This document shows, piece by piece, positions 1-8,549 of a stretch of DNA of 64,000 nt. Below the pieces are notes generated by a model. That model was not told the DNA's origin. It worked only from the letters and a program-made list of their open reading frames with translations, and ran no database searches. Position 1 is the first letter of the stretch, and each line of letters opens with the position of its first letter. A program made the translations under genes and the position numbers. The DNA is from an uncultured Acidobacteriota bacterium (GTDB taxonomy: Bacteria; Acidobacteriota; Vicinamibacteria; Fen-336), in NCBI GenBank assembly GCA_902826455.1, contig CADEEV010000003.1, positions 62,001 to 126,000 on the forward strand, in the 5' to 3' direction.

Positions 1-32
1 TGGGCGTGCTGCGTTCCGAGTTCGAGGCCTGA
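1..32 (+). CDS. 3' end of an upstream gene (partial)
   Basis: The frame that begins at base 3 reads GVLRSEFEA and ends in TGA at 30-32, seven bases before the GTG of the next gene. Only nine residues are visible, so no function can be given. The tight spacing to the next start suggests the same operon. It could also be a chance open frame. Confidence 0.35.
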   Translation, partial: GVLRSEFEA

Positions 33-39
33 GTCCCTC

Positions 40-384
40 GTGAAGATCCATCACGTCGCCTTGCGGGTCGCGGACTGCGCGCGCGCGGCCCGCTTCTACG
101 GCGGAGTGCTGGGACTGCCCGAGATCCGGCGCCGCGACGACGGGACGGCCGTCTGGCTCTCGGCCGGCGACGCGGTGCTGATGCTGGAGACCGCCTTGCG
201 CGGAGCCGGCGCCGACGCGGGCTCCGGTCACGTGCTCGCCCTCGCGGTCGACGAGCTCGCGGCCTGGGAAGCACGGCTCGCGAGCGCGGGCGTCGCGATC
301 GTCGACCGCACCGAGCACACGCTCTACCTGCAGGACCCCGACGGCCACCGCGTCGGCCTGACCGTCTTTCCCGCCCGCGCTTGA
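40..384 (+). CDS. VOC (glyoxalase/bleomycin-resistance fold) family protein
   Basis: This 114-residue single-module vicinal-oxygen-chelate protein begins MKIHHVALRVAD, with the His-containing first strand that usually supplies a metal ligand. It ends in the typical YLQDPDGHRVGL strand-turn motif. The length fits one bidomain of a VOC enzyme, which would act as a dimer in the cytoplasm. The substrate cannot be told from sequence; lactoylglutathione lyase, methylmalonyl-CoA epimerase and antibiotic-binding proteins share the fold. The start is GTG. The stop overlaps the TTG start of the next gene (TTGA), so the two are probably translationally coupled. Confidence 0.85.
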   Translation: MKIHHVALRVADCARAARFYGGVLGLPEIRRRDDGTAVWLSAGDAVLMLETALRGAGADAGSGHVLALAVDELAAWEARLASAGVAIVDRTEHTLYLQDPDGHRVGLTVFPARA

Positions 385-1247
385 GCGACCACCTCCGGCA
401 CTCCTTCCGCATCGTCGCGGCGGCGGCGCTGTTCTCCACGGCCGGCGCCGTGATCAAGGCGACGACGCTCACGAGCTGGCAGGTCGCGGGCCTGCGGGCG
501 GCGTTCGCGGCCCTCACGGTCTTCGTCCTGCTCCCGGAGACGCGCCGGCACCTGACGCGGCAGGCCGCGGCCGTCGGCGTCGCCTACGCCGCGACCGTGA
601 TCCTGTTCGTCCAGGCCAACAAGCTCACCACCGCGGCCAACGCGATCTACATCCAGTCCACGTCGCCGCTGTACATCCTCCTGCTCGGCCCGTGGCTGCT
701 GAAGGAGAAGATCCGCCGCAGCGACGTCTTCGTGCTGGTGGCGATCGCGGCCGGCGTCGCGCTGTTCTTCGTGGGCCTCGACGCCCCGGTCGAGACGGCC
801 CCCGACCCGTTGCGCGGCAACCTGATCGCCGTCGCGAGCGGCTTCGCGTGCGGCGTGATGATGATCGGCCTGCGCTGGCTCGCCCGCATCGATCGCCTGA
901 GCGCCGCGTCGTCGGTCCTGATCGGCAACGTCCTGGCGGCGGTCTTCTGCCTGCCCTTCGTCATGCCCGTGGGGCCGGTGCGCGTGCTCGACATCGCGCT
1001 CGTGGCGTACCTGGGGATCTTCCAGATCGGCGTCGCCTACTACTTCCTCACGAAGGCCATGACCCACGTGCCGGCGCTCGAGGCCGCGCTGCTGCTGTTC
1101 GTCGAGCCCGTGCTCTCGCCGCTGTGGGCGTGGCTCATCCACGGCGAGACCCCGGGCACCTGGTCGCTGCTGGGCGGCGGTGTGATCCTGGGGGCGACCG
1201 TGGCGAATGCGGCGTTGGGATCGAGGCGTTCGGAAACGAACACCTGA
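381..1247 (+). CDS. EamA/DMT superfamily transporter
   Basis: This 288-residue membrane protein has about ten predicted helices in two EamA repeats. The first half carries FVQANKLTTAANAIYIQSTSP and the second ends LLFVEPVLSPLWAWLIHGE, which is the typical drug/metabolite-transporter repeat ending. It sits in the inner membrane. Family members export amino acids, nucleotides or other metabolites, and the substrate is unknown here. The TTG start at 381 overlaps the stop of the VOC gene by three bases. The frame runs cleanly to TGA with no sign of truncation. Confidence 0.88.
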   Translation: MSDHLRHSFRIVAAAALFSTAGAVIKATTLTSWQVAGLRAAFAALTVFVLLPETRRHLTRQAAAVGVAYAATVILFVQANKLTTAANAIYIQSTSPLYILLLGPWLLKEKIRRSDVFVLVAIAAGVALFFVGLDAPVETAPDPLRGNLIAVASGFACGVMMIGLRWLARIDRLSAASSVLIGNVLAAVFCLPFVMPVGPVRVLDIALVAYLGIFQIGVAYYFLTKAMTHVPALEAALLLFVEPVLSPLWAWLIHGETPGTWSLLGGGVILGATVANAALGSRRSETNT

Positions 1248-1268
1248 GGCCCCGGGGCGCTCAAATTC

Positions 1269-1286
1269 CTGGATCGCAAGTCGCTT
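1269..1286 (+). promoter_or_regulatory. Candidate sigma-54 promoter A1 (GG-N10-GC)
   Basis: CTGGATCGCAAGTCGCTT has the invariant GG (1271-1272) and GC (1283-1284) of sigma-54 promoters exactly ten bases apart, with the flanking T before GG and T after GC. The CAC of the -24 box is not conserved. It lies 60-80 bases before the adaptor gene at 1347. A second, different candidate lies at 1318-1332. Confidence 0.3.
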
Positions 1287-1317
1287 CGAATCAGCGTTTT
1301 GACGTTCCAGACGCCGA

Positions 1318-1340
1318 TGGCACGCCGCGTGGAGTAGCCG
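1318..1340 (+). promoter_or_regulatory. TGGCACG box upstream of the exporter operon (sigma-54 -24-like)
   Basis: The bases TGGCACGCCGCGTGG contain a perfect -24 consensus heptamer followed by GTGG in place of the -12 TTGC. TAGCCG follows at 1335-1340, six bases before the ATG at 1347. The second exporter operon has the same arrangement at 20125-20145, and a related one precedes the GNAT gene at 25974. The missing GC at -12 weakens a straightforward sigma-54 reading. Confidence 0.35.
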
Positions 1341-1346
1341 GGCGCC

Positions 1347-2600
1347 ATGGACATCGCCCGTCCGGACCGTGCTCGTGAGAAGAAGACCCGCCGCCTGATC
1401 TACGGAGGCCTCGGCCTCGCCGCCGTCCTGCTCGTGACGCTCGGCCTGTCGCGCCTCAAGCCGGCCGCCCCCAGCGTCGAGCGGGCGACCGTCTGGATCG
1501 ACACCGTGAAGCGCGGCCCGATGCTGCGCCAGGTGCGCGGCCTCGGGACGCTCGTCCCGGTGGAGATCCGCTGGATCCCGGCGATCAACGAAGCGCGCGT
1601 CGAGCGCATCGTGATCCAGCCCGGCACCGCCGTGAAGGCCAACTCGGTGATCCTCGAGCTCTCGAACCCCAACCTCGAGCTCGCGGCCCTCGAGGCCGAG
1701 TCGCAGCTGCGCGCCGCCGAGGCCCAGTACGTCGAGCTGCGCGTGCGCCTCCAGAGCCAGCGCCTCGACCAGGAGGCGTCCGCCGCCCAGGTGCGCGCGA
1801 GCTACAACGAGGCCCGCCTGCGCGCCCAGGCCGACGCCGAGCTGGCCAAGGCGGGGCTGATCGCCGACATCACCCGGCAGGTCTCGAAGGTCACGGCCGA
1901 GGAGCTCGGCAACCGAAACAGCATCGAGGAGAAGCGCCTCGACATCAGCGGCGAGTCGGTGAAGGCGCAGCTCGCGGTGCAGCAGACCGCGGTCGAGCGC
2001 GCGCGCGCCCTGCTGCGCGTGCGCCGGAACGAGGTCGACGCGCTGCGCCTCAAGGCCGGCATCGACGGCGTGCTGCAGGTGGTCCCGGTCGAGGTGGGCC
2101 AGCGCGTGACGCCCGGCCTCAACCTGGCGCGCGTCGCGCAGCCCGAGAAGCTGAAGGCGGTCATCCGCGTCGCCGAGACCCAGGCGAAGGACGTGATGAT
2201 CGGCCAGAAGGCGTCCATCGACACCCGCAACGGCGTCGTCGCGGGCCACGTGATCCGCGTCGACCCGTCGTCGCAGAACGGCACGGTCGGCGTCGACCTC
2301 GCGATCGACGGTACCCTGCCCAAGGGCGCGCGGCCCGACCTCTCGGTCGACGGCACGATCGAGCTCGAGCGCCTGGAGAACGTGCTGTTCGTGGGCCGGC
2401 CCGCCCAGGGCCAGCCCGAGAGCCTCGTGGGCCTGTTCCGCCTCGAGCCCGACTCGGCCGACGCGAACCGCGTGAAGGTGAAGCTCGGCCGGGCGTCGGT
2501 CAACACCGTCGAGATCGTCGAAGGCCTGAAGGAAGGCGACCAGGTGGTGCTCTCCGACACCTCCGCCTGGGACTCCCACGACCGCATCCGTCTCAACTGA
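1347..2600 (+). CDS. HlyD/MacA-like periplasmic adaptor subunit of an ABC exporter
   Basis: This 417-residue membrane-fusion protein should bridge the inner-membrane ABC exporter to the periplasm or outer membrane. After a charged N-terminus there is one anchor helix at about residues 15-34. A half lipoyl domain follows (about 75-105, IVIQPGTAVKANSVILELSN), then a long Ala/Glu/Arg-rich coiled-coil hairpin (about 110-220) and the returning lipoyl and beta-barrel segments (DGVLQVVPVEVGQRVTPG). The C-terminal membrane-proximal domain ends VVEGLKEGDQVVLSDTSAW, typical of MacA/RND adaptors. It heads an operon with the ATPase (16-base gap) and five permeases. Confidence 0.92.
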   Translation: MDIARPDRAREKKTRRLIYGGLGLAAVLLVTLGLSRLKPAAPSVERATVWIDTVKRGPMLRQVRGLGTLVPVEIRWIPAINEARVERIVIQPGTAVKANSVILELSNPNLELAALEAESQLRAAEAQYVELRVRLQSQRLDQEASAAQVRASYNEARLRAQADAELAKAGLIADITRQVSKVTAEELGNRNSIEEKRLDISGESVKAQLAVQQTAVERARALLRVRRNEVDALRLKAGIDGVLQVVPVEVGQRVTPGLNLARVAQPEKLKAVIRVAETQAKDVMIGQKASIDTRNGVVAGHVIRVDPSSQNGTVGVDLAIDGTLPKGARPDLSVDGTIELERLENVLFVGRPAQGQPESLVGLFRLEPDSADANRVKVKLGRASVNTVEIVEGLKEGDQVVLSDTSAWDSHDRIRLN

Positions 2601-2616
2601 TTCTCCGAGGGGCAGA

Positions 2617-3336
2617 ATGAACGCTTCGAACGACGCGATGATCAAGCTCGAGGGCCTGACCAAGGTCTTCTACACCGACGAGGTCGAGACCCACGCCCTC
2701 GCCGGCATCCACCTCGAGATCCTGCGGGGCGAGTACGTCGCGATCTCCGGCCCGTCGGGCTGCGGCAAGTCGACGCTGCTCTCGATCCTCGGCCTCCTCG
2801 ACTCGCCGTCGAGCGGGACCTACGTCCTCAACAACACGCCGGTGCAGGGCCTCGATCTCTCGCAGCGGGCGCGCATCCGGAACCGCGAGATCGGCTTCAT
2901 CTTCCAGAGCTTCAACCTGATCGGCGACCTCAACGTCTACGAGAACGTCGAGCTGCCCCTCACCTATCGCGGCATGAAGGCGAGCGAGCGCAAGGACCGG
3001 GTCAACGCGGCCCTCGAGCGCGTGGGCATGGCGCACCGCTCGAAGCACCTGCCCTCGCAGCTCTCGGGCGGTCAGCAGCAGCGCGTGGCCGTGGCCCGCG
3101 CCCTGGTCGGCGCCCCCTCGATCCTGCTGGCCGACGAGCCCACCGGGAACCTCGACTCGAAGAACGGCGACGCGGTCATGGACCTGATGCGCGAGCTGCA
3201 CCGCGCCGGCTCGACGATCTGCATGGTGACCCACGACCCGCGCTTCGCGCGCCACGCCGACCGCACGATCCACATCTTCGACGGCCGCGTCGTCGAGGAG
3301 TCGACGGAAGCCGCCGCCGCCCCCGCCCTCGCCTAG
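2617..3336 (+). CDS. MacB/LolD-type ABC transporter ATP-binding protein
   Basis: This 239-residue nucleotide-binding subunit has Walker A GPSGCGKST at residues 45-53, the signature LSGGQQQRVAVARAL from about 149, and Walker B ILLADE followed by PTGNLD from about 169. These are the canonical MacB/LolD/FtsE family features. It would couple ATP hydrolysis to conformational change of MacB-type permeases at the inner membrane. It is the only ATPase in the operon, so it probably serves all five downstream permeases. A GAGGGG Shine-Dalgarno lies 5-10 bases before the ATG. Confidence 0.95.
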   Translation: MNASNDAMIKLEGLTKVFYTDEVETHALAGIHLEILRGEYVAISGPSGCGKSTLLSILGLLDSPSSGTYVLNNTPVQGLDLSQRARIRNREIGFIFQSFNLIGDLNVYENVELPLTYRGMKASERKDRVNAALERVGMAHRSKHLPSQLSGGQQQRVAVARALVGAPSILLADEPTGNLDSKNGDAVMDLMRELHRAGSTICMVTHDPRFARHADRTIHIFDGRVVEESTEAAAAPALA

Positions 3337-3342
3337 CCTCCC

Positions 3343-5790
3343 TTGGAGACCCTGCTCCGGGAACTCGGCCATGCCGCACGCGGGCTCAACCGGAGCCGCG
3401 GCTTCACCGCCGTGGCGGTGCTGACGCTCGCCCTCAGCATCGGCGCCAACACCACGATCTTCACCTGGGCCAGCGCGGTCTTCCTCGACCCGCTGCCGGG
3501 CGTGGCGGACTCGGGCCGCGTGCTCGTCGTGCAGCAGAAGGAGCCGGGCAACAACGAGGGCTACGTCAGCCTCTCGTATCCCGACTACCGCGACTATCGC
3601 GACCGCAACACCACCCTCTCGGGCCTCGCCGTGACCCGCAACGTGATGGTCTCCCTGGAGAGCGACGGCACCCCGCAGCGCCTCTACGGCCAGATCGTCT
3701 CGGGCAACTTCTTCGACGTGCTCGGCGTGCGGGCGAGCCTCGGCCGCACCTTCGCGCCCGAGGACGACCGGGCCCCCGGCGAGTCGGCGGTGCTCGTCAT
3801 CAGCCACGCCTTCTGGCAGCGGCACTTCGCCGGCGACGCGAACGTGGTCGGCCGTGCCGTGCGCCTCAACAAGCAGCCGTTCACGATCGTGGGTATAGCG
3901 CCCCGGGAGTTCCGCGGCTCGGCCCTCGGCATGCGCCTCGACGTCTGGGTGCCCGTGATGATGCAGGCGGTCGTGGAGCCCGGCAGCACGCGCCTCGAGG
4001 AGCGCGGCAACCGCTGGCTCGAAGGCCTGGGACGCCTCCGGCCCGGCGTGTCGCGCGAGACCGCGCGGGCCGAGCTGACGCAGATCGCGGCGCAGATCGG
4101 CGCCGAGCGCAAGACCGAAGCCGGCCGCGGCCGGAGCGTCGGGCTGTTCCCCATCGCGCGCTCGCCCCGCGGCGGCGGCGCCGTGCTGGGCCCGGTGATG
4201 CTCGTGCTCGCCTCCGTCGTGGGCCTGGTGCTGCTGATCGCCTGCGCGAACGTCGCGAACCTGCTGCTGACGCGGGCCGTGGGCCGCGAGCGCGAGATGG
4301 CGGTGCGCCTGTCCCTGGGCGCGCGGCGGCGCGACCTGGTCCGCCAGCTCCTCGTGGAGAGCCTGCTGCTGGCCGCCCTCGGCGGCGGCTTCGGCGTGCT
4401 GCTCGCGTCGTGGGGCGAGCACGCGCTGCAGGCGATGCTGCCCCCCACCGACTATCCGCTCGGCCTCGCGGTCGGCCTCAACGGCCGCGCCCTCGGCTTC
4501 ACCCTCGCGGTGACGACGCTCGCGGGCCTGGTCTTCGGTCTCGTGCCGGCGCTCCAGGCCACGCGCGGCACGACCTCCGGGGCGCTGCGCGAGGGCTCCT
4601 CGGCCGTGGCCGGCGGACGGCGCCGGCAGCGCCTGCGGAACGCCCTCGTCGTGACCCAGGTCGCGGCGTCCGTGCTGCTGCTCGTCACCGCCGGCCTGTT
4701 CCTGCGCAGCCTGGGCAACGTCCGCTCGTTCGATCTCGGCCTCGACCTCAAGGGCGTCGGGCTCGCGTCGGTCGACCTCGTGTCGAGCGGCTACGACTCC
4801 GCCCGGGGCACCGCGTTCTACCGTGAACTGCTCGAGCGCGCCCGGGCCCTTCCCGGCGTCGAGAGCGTCAGCCTCGTGCGTCGCGTCCCGCTCGGCCTCG
4901 GCGGCTCGAGCTCGACGAGCTTCGAGGTCGAAGGCTACGAGGCACCCAAGGACGACCCGGCCTGGGCCTACGTCAACAACGTCGGCCCCGACTTCCTGCG
5001 CACCCTCGGCATCCGCCTCGTCGACGGCCGCGAGTTCGGCCCCGGGGACGACGCGCAGCACCCGGAGGTGATCGTCGTCAACGAGACGATGGCGCGCCGC
5101 TACTGGCAGGGCGGCAAGGCCGTGGGCGGCCGCGTGCGCCTGGGCGACGACTGGGTGAGCGTCGTCGGCATCGCCCGCGACACGCCGTTCACGAGCGTCC
5201 AGGAGCCGCCCGGGCCGACGTTCTACATGCCGATCCTGCAGCGCTACCGTCCCGACGCGACGGTCCTGCTGCGCGCCCACGGCGACCCGGCCTCCCACCA
5301 GGGCGCCCTCGTCGGCGCGATCCACGCCCTCGACCCGTCGCTCGCGGTCTTCGGCTTGCGCAGCCTCGAGGACCACGTGCAGGCCTCGGCGTTCCGGCAG
5401 CGCCTGGGCAGCCAGGTGCTGGGGGCGTTCGGGGTGCTGGGACTGGCCCTCGCGATGCTCGGGCTCTACGGCGTGCTGGCCTTCTCGGTGGCCCAGCGCA
5501 CCCGCGAGATGGGGATCCGCACGGCCCTCGGCGCGAGCGTCGCGACGCTGCTGCGGCAGGTGCTGGGCGAAGGCCTGCGCCTCGCCGTCCTCGGCGTGCT
5601 GCTCGGGACCGGCCTCGCCCTCGCCCTGGGCCGCCTCGTGAGCGGCCTGCTCGTGGGCGTGAGCCCCGTCGATCCCGCGACGTTCGCCGGCACGATCGGC
5701 GCGCTGCTGCTCGCCGCGAGCCTCGCGTGCGCCGTTCCGGCGCGGCGGGCCACCCGCGTCGACCCCGCCGTGGCGCTGCGTCACGAATGA
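3343..5790 (+). CDS. ADOP-type ABC transporter permease 1 (MacB/FtsX)
   Basis: This 815-residue permease follows the acidobacterial duplicated layout. It has an N-terminal helix (FTAVAVLTLALSIGANTTIF), a large periplasmic MacB-core domain, three FtsX helices around LIACANVANLLL, a linking helix, a second periplasmic domain and a C-terminal FtsX triplet ending PARRATRVDPAVALRHE. About eight membrane helices are expected, twice the usual MacB complement. It lacks a fused ATPase, so it must borrow the upstream subunit. The TTG start is six bases after the ATPase stop and agrees with the N-termini of the paralogues. Confidence 0.92.
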   Translation: METLLRELGHAARGLNRSRGFTAVAVLTLALSIGANTTIFTWASAVFLDPLPGVADSGRVLVVQQKEPGNNEGYVSLSYPDYRDYRDRNTTLSGLAVTRNVMVSLESDGTPQRLYGQIVSGNFFDVLGVRASLGRTFAPEDDRAPGESAVLVISHAFWQRHFAGDANVVGRAVRLNKQPFTIVGIAPREFRGSALGMRLDVWVPVMMQAVVEPGSTRLEERGNRWLEGLGRLRPGVSRETARAELTQIAAQIGAERKTEAGRGRSVGLFPIARSPRGGGAVLGPVMLVLASVVGLVLLIACANVANLLLTRAVGREREMAVRLSLGARRRDLVRQLLVESLLLAALGGGFGVLLASWGEHALQAMLPPTDYPLGLAVGLNGRALGFTLAVTTLAGLVFGLVPALQATRGTTSGALREGSSAVAGGRRRQRLRNALVVTQVAASVLLLVTAGLFLRSLGNVRSFDLGLDLKGVGLASVDLVSSGYDSARGTAFYRELLERARALPGVESVSLVRRVPLGLGGSSSTSFEVEGYEAPKDDPAWAYVNNVGPDFLRTLGIRLVDGREFGPGDDAQHPEVIVVNETMARRYWQGGKAVGGRVRLGDDWVSVVGIARDTPFTSVQEPPGPTFYMPILQRYRPDATVLLRAHGDPASHQGALVGAIHALDPSLAVFGLRSLEDHVQASAFRQRLGSQVLGAFGVLGLALAMLGLYGVLAFSVAQRTREMGIRTALGASVATLLRQVLGEGLRLAVLGVLLGTGLALALGRLVSGLLVGVSPVDPATFAGTIGALLLAASLACAVPARRATRVDPAVALRHE

Positions 5791-5800
5791 AGGAGTGGAA

Positions 5801-8308
5801 ATGGAAGGCTTGATCGGCGACCTGCGCTACGCGGTCCGGCAGCTCGCGAAGAGCCCCCTCTTCACCGGCATCGTGGTGCTGACCCTGGCCCTCGGCATCG
5901 GCGCCAACGCGGCGATCTTCTCGCTCATGGACCAGATCCTGTTCCGGAAGCTGCCGGTCCAGGATCCCGATCGCCTCGTGATGCTGAACGCGCCCGGACC
6001 GAGCCAGGGCTCGCGCCACCAGGCGAGCAATATCGAGCCGATCTCCGAGCCGATGTTCGCGGATTTCCGCGATCACGCGGAGCCGTTCGCGGGCGTCATG
6101 GCCTACTTCCCCGCCGACCTCCACCTGTCGTCAGGCGGCGAGACCGAGCGGGCCTCGGGCGCGCTCGTGTCCGGAACGTACTTCGACGTTCTCGGGGTGA
6201 AGCCGGCCGTGGGTCGCCTGCTGAGCCCGGCCGACGACAAGACCCCGGGCGCCCACCCGGTGGCGGTGCTGGCCTACGGATACTGGCAGCGGCGCTTCGC
6301 CTCGGACCCCGGCATCGTCGGGAAGAGCGTGCTCGTGAACGGCCAGCCCATGACCGTGATCGGCGTCTCGGCCCGCGGCTTCAACGGCGTCGCGGTGGGC
6401 AGCACGACGGACGTCTTCGTGCCGCTCATGATGCAGGAGCAGGTCGTCCCCATCTACAAGATGCTCGGTCAGCGCCGCACGGCGTGGCTCACCGCGTTCG
6501 CGCGGCTCAAGCCCGGCGTCACGCCGGAGCAGGCGAAGGCGGCGGTGAACGTCCAGTACCGCCAGATCCTGACCGAAGAGCTGGTGCAGATGACGACCAA
6601 GTCCGAGAGCTTCCGCAAGCGCTTCGTCGAGAAGACCCTCGAGCTGCTCCCGGGCGCGCGGGGCCAGTCGGATCTGCGCACCGACTCGCAGACGACGTTC
6701 TTCGTGCTCATGGGCATGGTGGGGCTCGTGCTCCTGATCGCCTGCGCGAACGTCGCGAACCTGCTCCTGGCGCGGGCCTCGACGCGGCAACGCGAGGTGG
6801 CCGTACGGCTCGCCATGGGCGCGCGCCGGGCCGTGCTGGTGCGCCAGTTCCTCGCCGAGAGCGTCCTGCTCTCGCTCCTCGGCGGCGTGCTCGGCCTGCT
6901 CGTCTCGTCCTGGGCGGGAAGCCTGATCCTGCGCGCGCTCCCGAGCGAGTCGACGGCGGCGGCGCTCTCGTCGGACCCGGACCTGCGCGTGGCGGCGTTC
7001 GCGTTCGTCGTGGCCCTCGTGACGGGATTCGTGTTCGGGCTCGTGCCGGCGATCCAGGCGACCCGCCCCGACCTCTTCACCTCGCTGCGCACCGAGGCGG
7101 GCTCGGTGATGGGCGCCGCCGGCCCCCTGCGCTTCCGCAAGGCGCTCGTCGTGGCCCAGGTCGCGCTCTCGTTGCTGCTGCTGATCGGGGCCGGACTCTT
7201 CACCCGGAGCCTTCACAACCTGCGCAGCCTGGATCCTGGCTTCAAGCCGGAGAACCTGCTCGCGTTCAGCGTGAACCCGTCCCTCGAGGGCTACGACGAC
7301 CCCCGGCGCGTGGCGCTCCTCGGCCGCATCCTCGACGACGTGGCCGCAGAGCCGGGCATCGCCTCGGCGTCCTTCGCCGAGATCGCGCTCATGGCGAACA
7401 GCGCGTCGAGCAGCACGGTCGTGGTCGACGGCTACGAGTCGAAGGACGGGGAGAACATGAACCCGAACTTCAACACGGTCGCGCCCGACTTCTTCCGCAC
7501 CCTCGGGATCCCGCTGCTGGCCGGCCGCGACTTCGGCACCCAGGACGGCACGACCGCGCCCAAGGTCGCGATCGTGAACCAGTCCTTCGTCCGCTACTTC
7601 TACAAGGGCAAGCCCGAGTCCGACGCGCTCGGGCGCACCTTCAAGCTCGGCCGGGACGAGAAGGACCAGATCACGATCGTCGGTGTCGTCCAGGACGGCA
7701 AGGCTGCGAACCTCACCGACGAGACGCGCCGCTTCGTCTACCTGCCCTACCCGCAGGTCCAGAACCTGGGCGACATGACGTACTACGTGCGGACGGCGGC
7801 CGACCTCACGCCCCTGGCGGCCCGGATCCGCGCCCTCGTCCGCACGGCCGACACCGGCCTCCCGGTCACCGACATGAAGACGATGAAGGCCCAGATCGGG
7901 GAGTCGCTGTTCGTCGAGCGCATGACGGCCGCACTCTCCGCGGCCTTCGGGTTCCTGGCCACGGCCCTGGCGGCCCTCGGCCTGTATGGCGTGATGTCCT
8001 TCGCGGTGGCGCGCCGCACCCGCGAGATCGGCATCCGCATGGCGCTGGGCGCCGAGCGCCGCAAGGTCCTCGCCCTCGTGATGCTCGAGGTCGGGACCCT
8101 GGCCGGCATCGGCGTCGCCCTCGGCCTGCCGGCGGCCTGGGCCTTCGGCCGCGCCATCAGCGCCCAGCTCTTCGGCCTGTCCCCCCACGATCCCGTGACC
8201 GCGCTGACTGCGACGGCACTGCTGTTGGGAGTCGCTCTCACCGCCGGATTCATTCCCGCCCGAAGGGCGAGCCGCGTCGACCCCATGGTCGCGCTGCGCT
8301 ACGAATAG
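5801..8308 (+). CDS. ADOP-type ABC transporter permease 2 (MacB/FtsX)
   Basis: This 835-residue paralogue has the same two MacB-core and two FtsX modules. It starts MEGLIGDLRYAVRQLAKSPL, shows GLVLLIACANVANLLLARAS in the first FtsX module and ends PARRASRVDPMVALRYE. I prefer the ATG at 5801 over the GTG at 5795, because the AAGGAG at 5790-5795 overlaps the preceding stop and is correctly spaced (five bases) only for the ATG. It is the longest of the five permeases because of an insertion in the first periplasmic domain (around ELVQMTTKSESFRKRFVEK). Confidence 0.92.
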   Translation: MEGLIGDLRYAVRQLAKSPLFTGIVVLTLALGIGANAAIFSLMDQILFRKLPVQDPDRLVMLNAPGPSQGSRHQASNIEPISEPMFADFRDHAEPFAGVMAYFPADLHLSSGGETERASGALVSGTYFDVLGVKPAVGRLLSPADDKTPGAHPVAVLAYGYWQRRFASDPGIVGKSVLVNGQPMTVIGVSARGFNGVAVGSTTDVFVPLMMQEQVVPIYKMLGQRRTAWLTAFARLKPGVTPEQAKAAVNVQYRQILTEELVQMTTKSESFRKRFVEKTLELLPGARGQSDLRTDSQTTFFVLMGMVGLVLLIACANVANLLLARASTRQREVAVRLAMGARRAVLVRQFLAESVLLSLLGGVLGLLVSSWAGSLILRALPSESTAAALSSDPDLRVAAFAFVVALVTGFVFGLVPAIQATRPDLFTSLRTEAGSVMGAAGPLRFRKALVVAQVALSLLLLIGAGLFTRSLHNLRSLDPGFKPENLLAFSVNPSLEGYDDPRRVALLGRILDDVAAEPGIASASFAEIALMANSASSSTVVVDGYESKDGENMNPNFNTVAPDFFRTLGIPLLAGRDFGTQDGTTAPKVAIVNQSFVRYFYKGKPESDALGRTFKLGRDEKDQITIVGVVQDGKAANLTDETRRFVYLPYPQVQNLGDMTYYVRTAADLTPLAARIRALVRTADTGLPVTDMKTMKAQIGESLFVERMTAALSAAFGFLATALAALGLYGVMSFAVARRTREIGIRMALGAERRKVLALVMLEVGTLAGIGVALGLPAAWAFGRAISAQLFGLSPHDPVTALTATALLLGVALTAGFIPARRASRVDPMVALRYE

Positions 8309-8323
8309 AAGAAGGAGAACGAG

Positions 8324-8533
8324 ATGGAGTTCACGAGCCCCGAGACGATGAGCGTCGACACCAGCCGGCCGCTCAAGGACCTCGTCGCCGACTACGAGCG
8401 CCAGCTGATCACCGAGGCCCTGACGGCCACGGGCGGCAACCAGCGGCGCGCCGCCGCGGCCCTGGGCGTCCTGCCGACGACGCTCCACGAGAAGCTGAAG
8501 CGCCTCGGCCTGCACCTGAAGCCTCTCGCCTAG
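8324..8533 (+). CDS. Stand-alone Fis-type helix-turn-helix protein (69 aa)
   Basis: This 69-residue protein consists almost only of a Fis/NtrC C-terminal DNA-binding fold. An amphipathic helix LKDLVADYERQLITEALTAT is followed by the GGNQRRAAAALGVLPTTLHEKLKRLGL helix-turn-helix. It has no receiver, AAA+ or ligand domain. It resembles the last 45 residues of the two NtrC-type regulators in this window. A strong Shine-Dalgarno (AAGGAG at 8312-8317, six bases from the ATG) contrasts with the weak or absent sites of its exporter neighbours, so it may be made in larger amounts. It probably binds DNA as a dimer. The target is unknown, but control of its own exporter operon is a natural guess. Confidence 0.85.
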   Translation: MEFTSPETMSVDTSRPLKDLVADYERQLITEALTATGGNQRRAAAALGVLPTTLHEKLKRLGLHLKPLA

Positions 8534-8549
8534 CGTCCGAGGCGCGGCC

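Noticed and set aside
2593-5784. A 1063-codon open frame antisense to the ATPase and permease 1, and many similar long antisense frames across the window
   Set aside because: They mirror real genes codon for codon, are rich in Arg, Ala, Gly and His with no domain, and arise from the scarcity of stop codons at this base composition.
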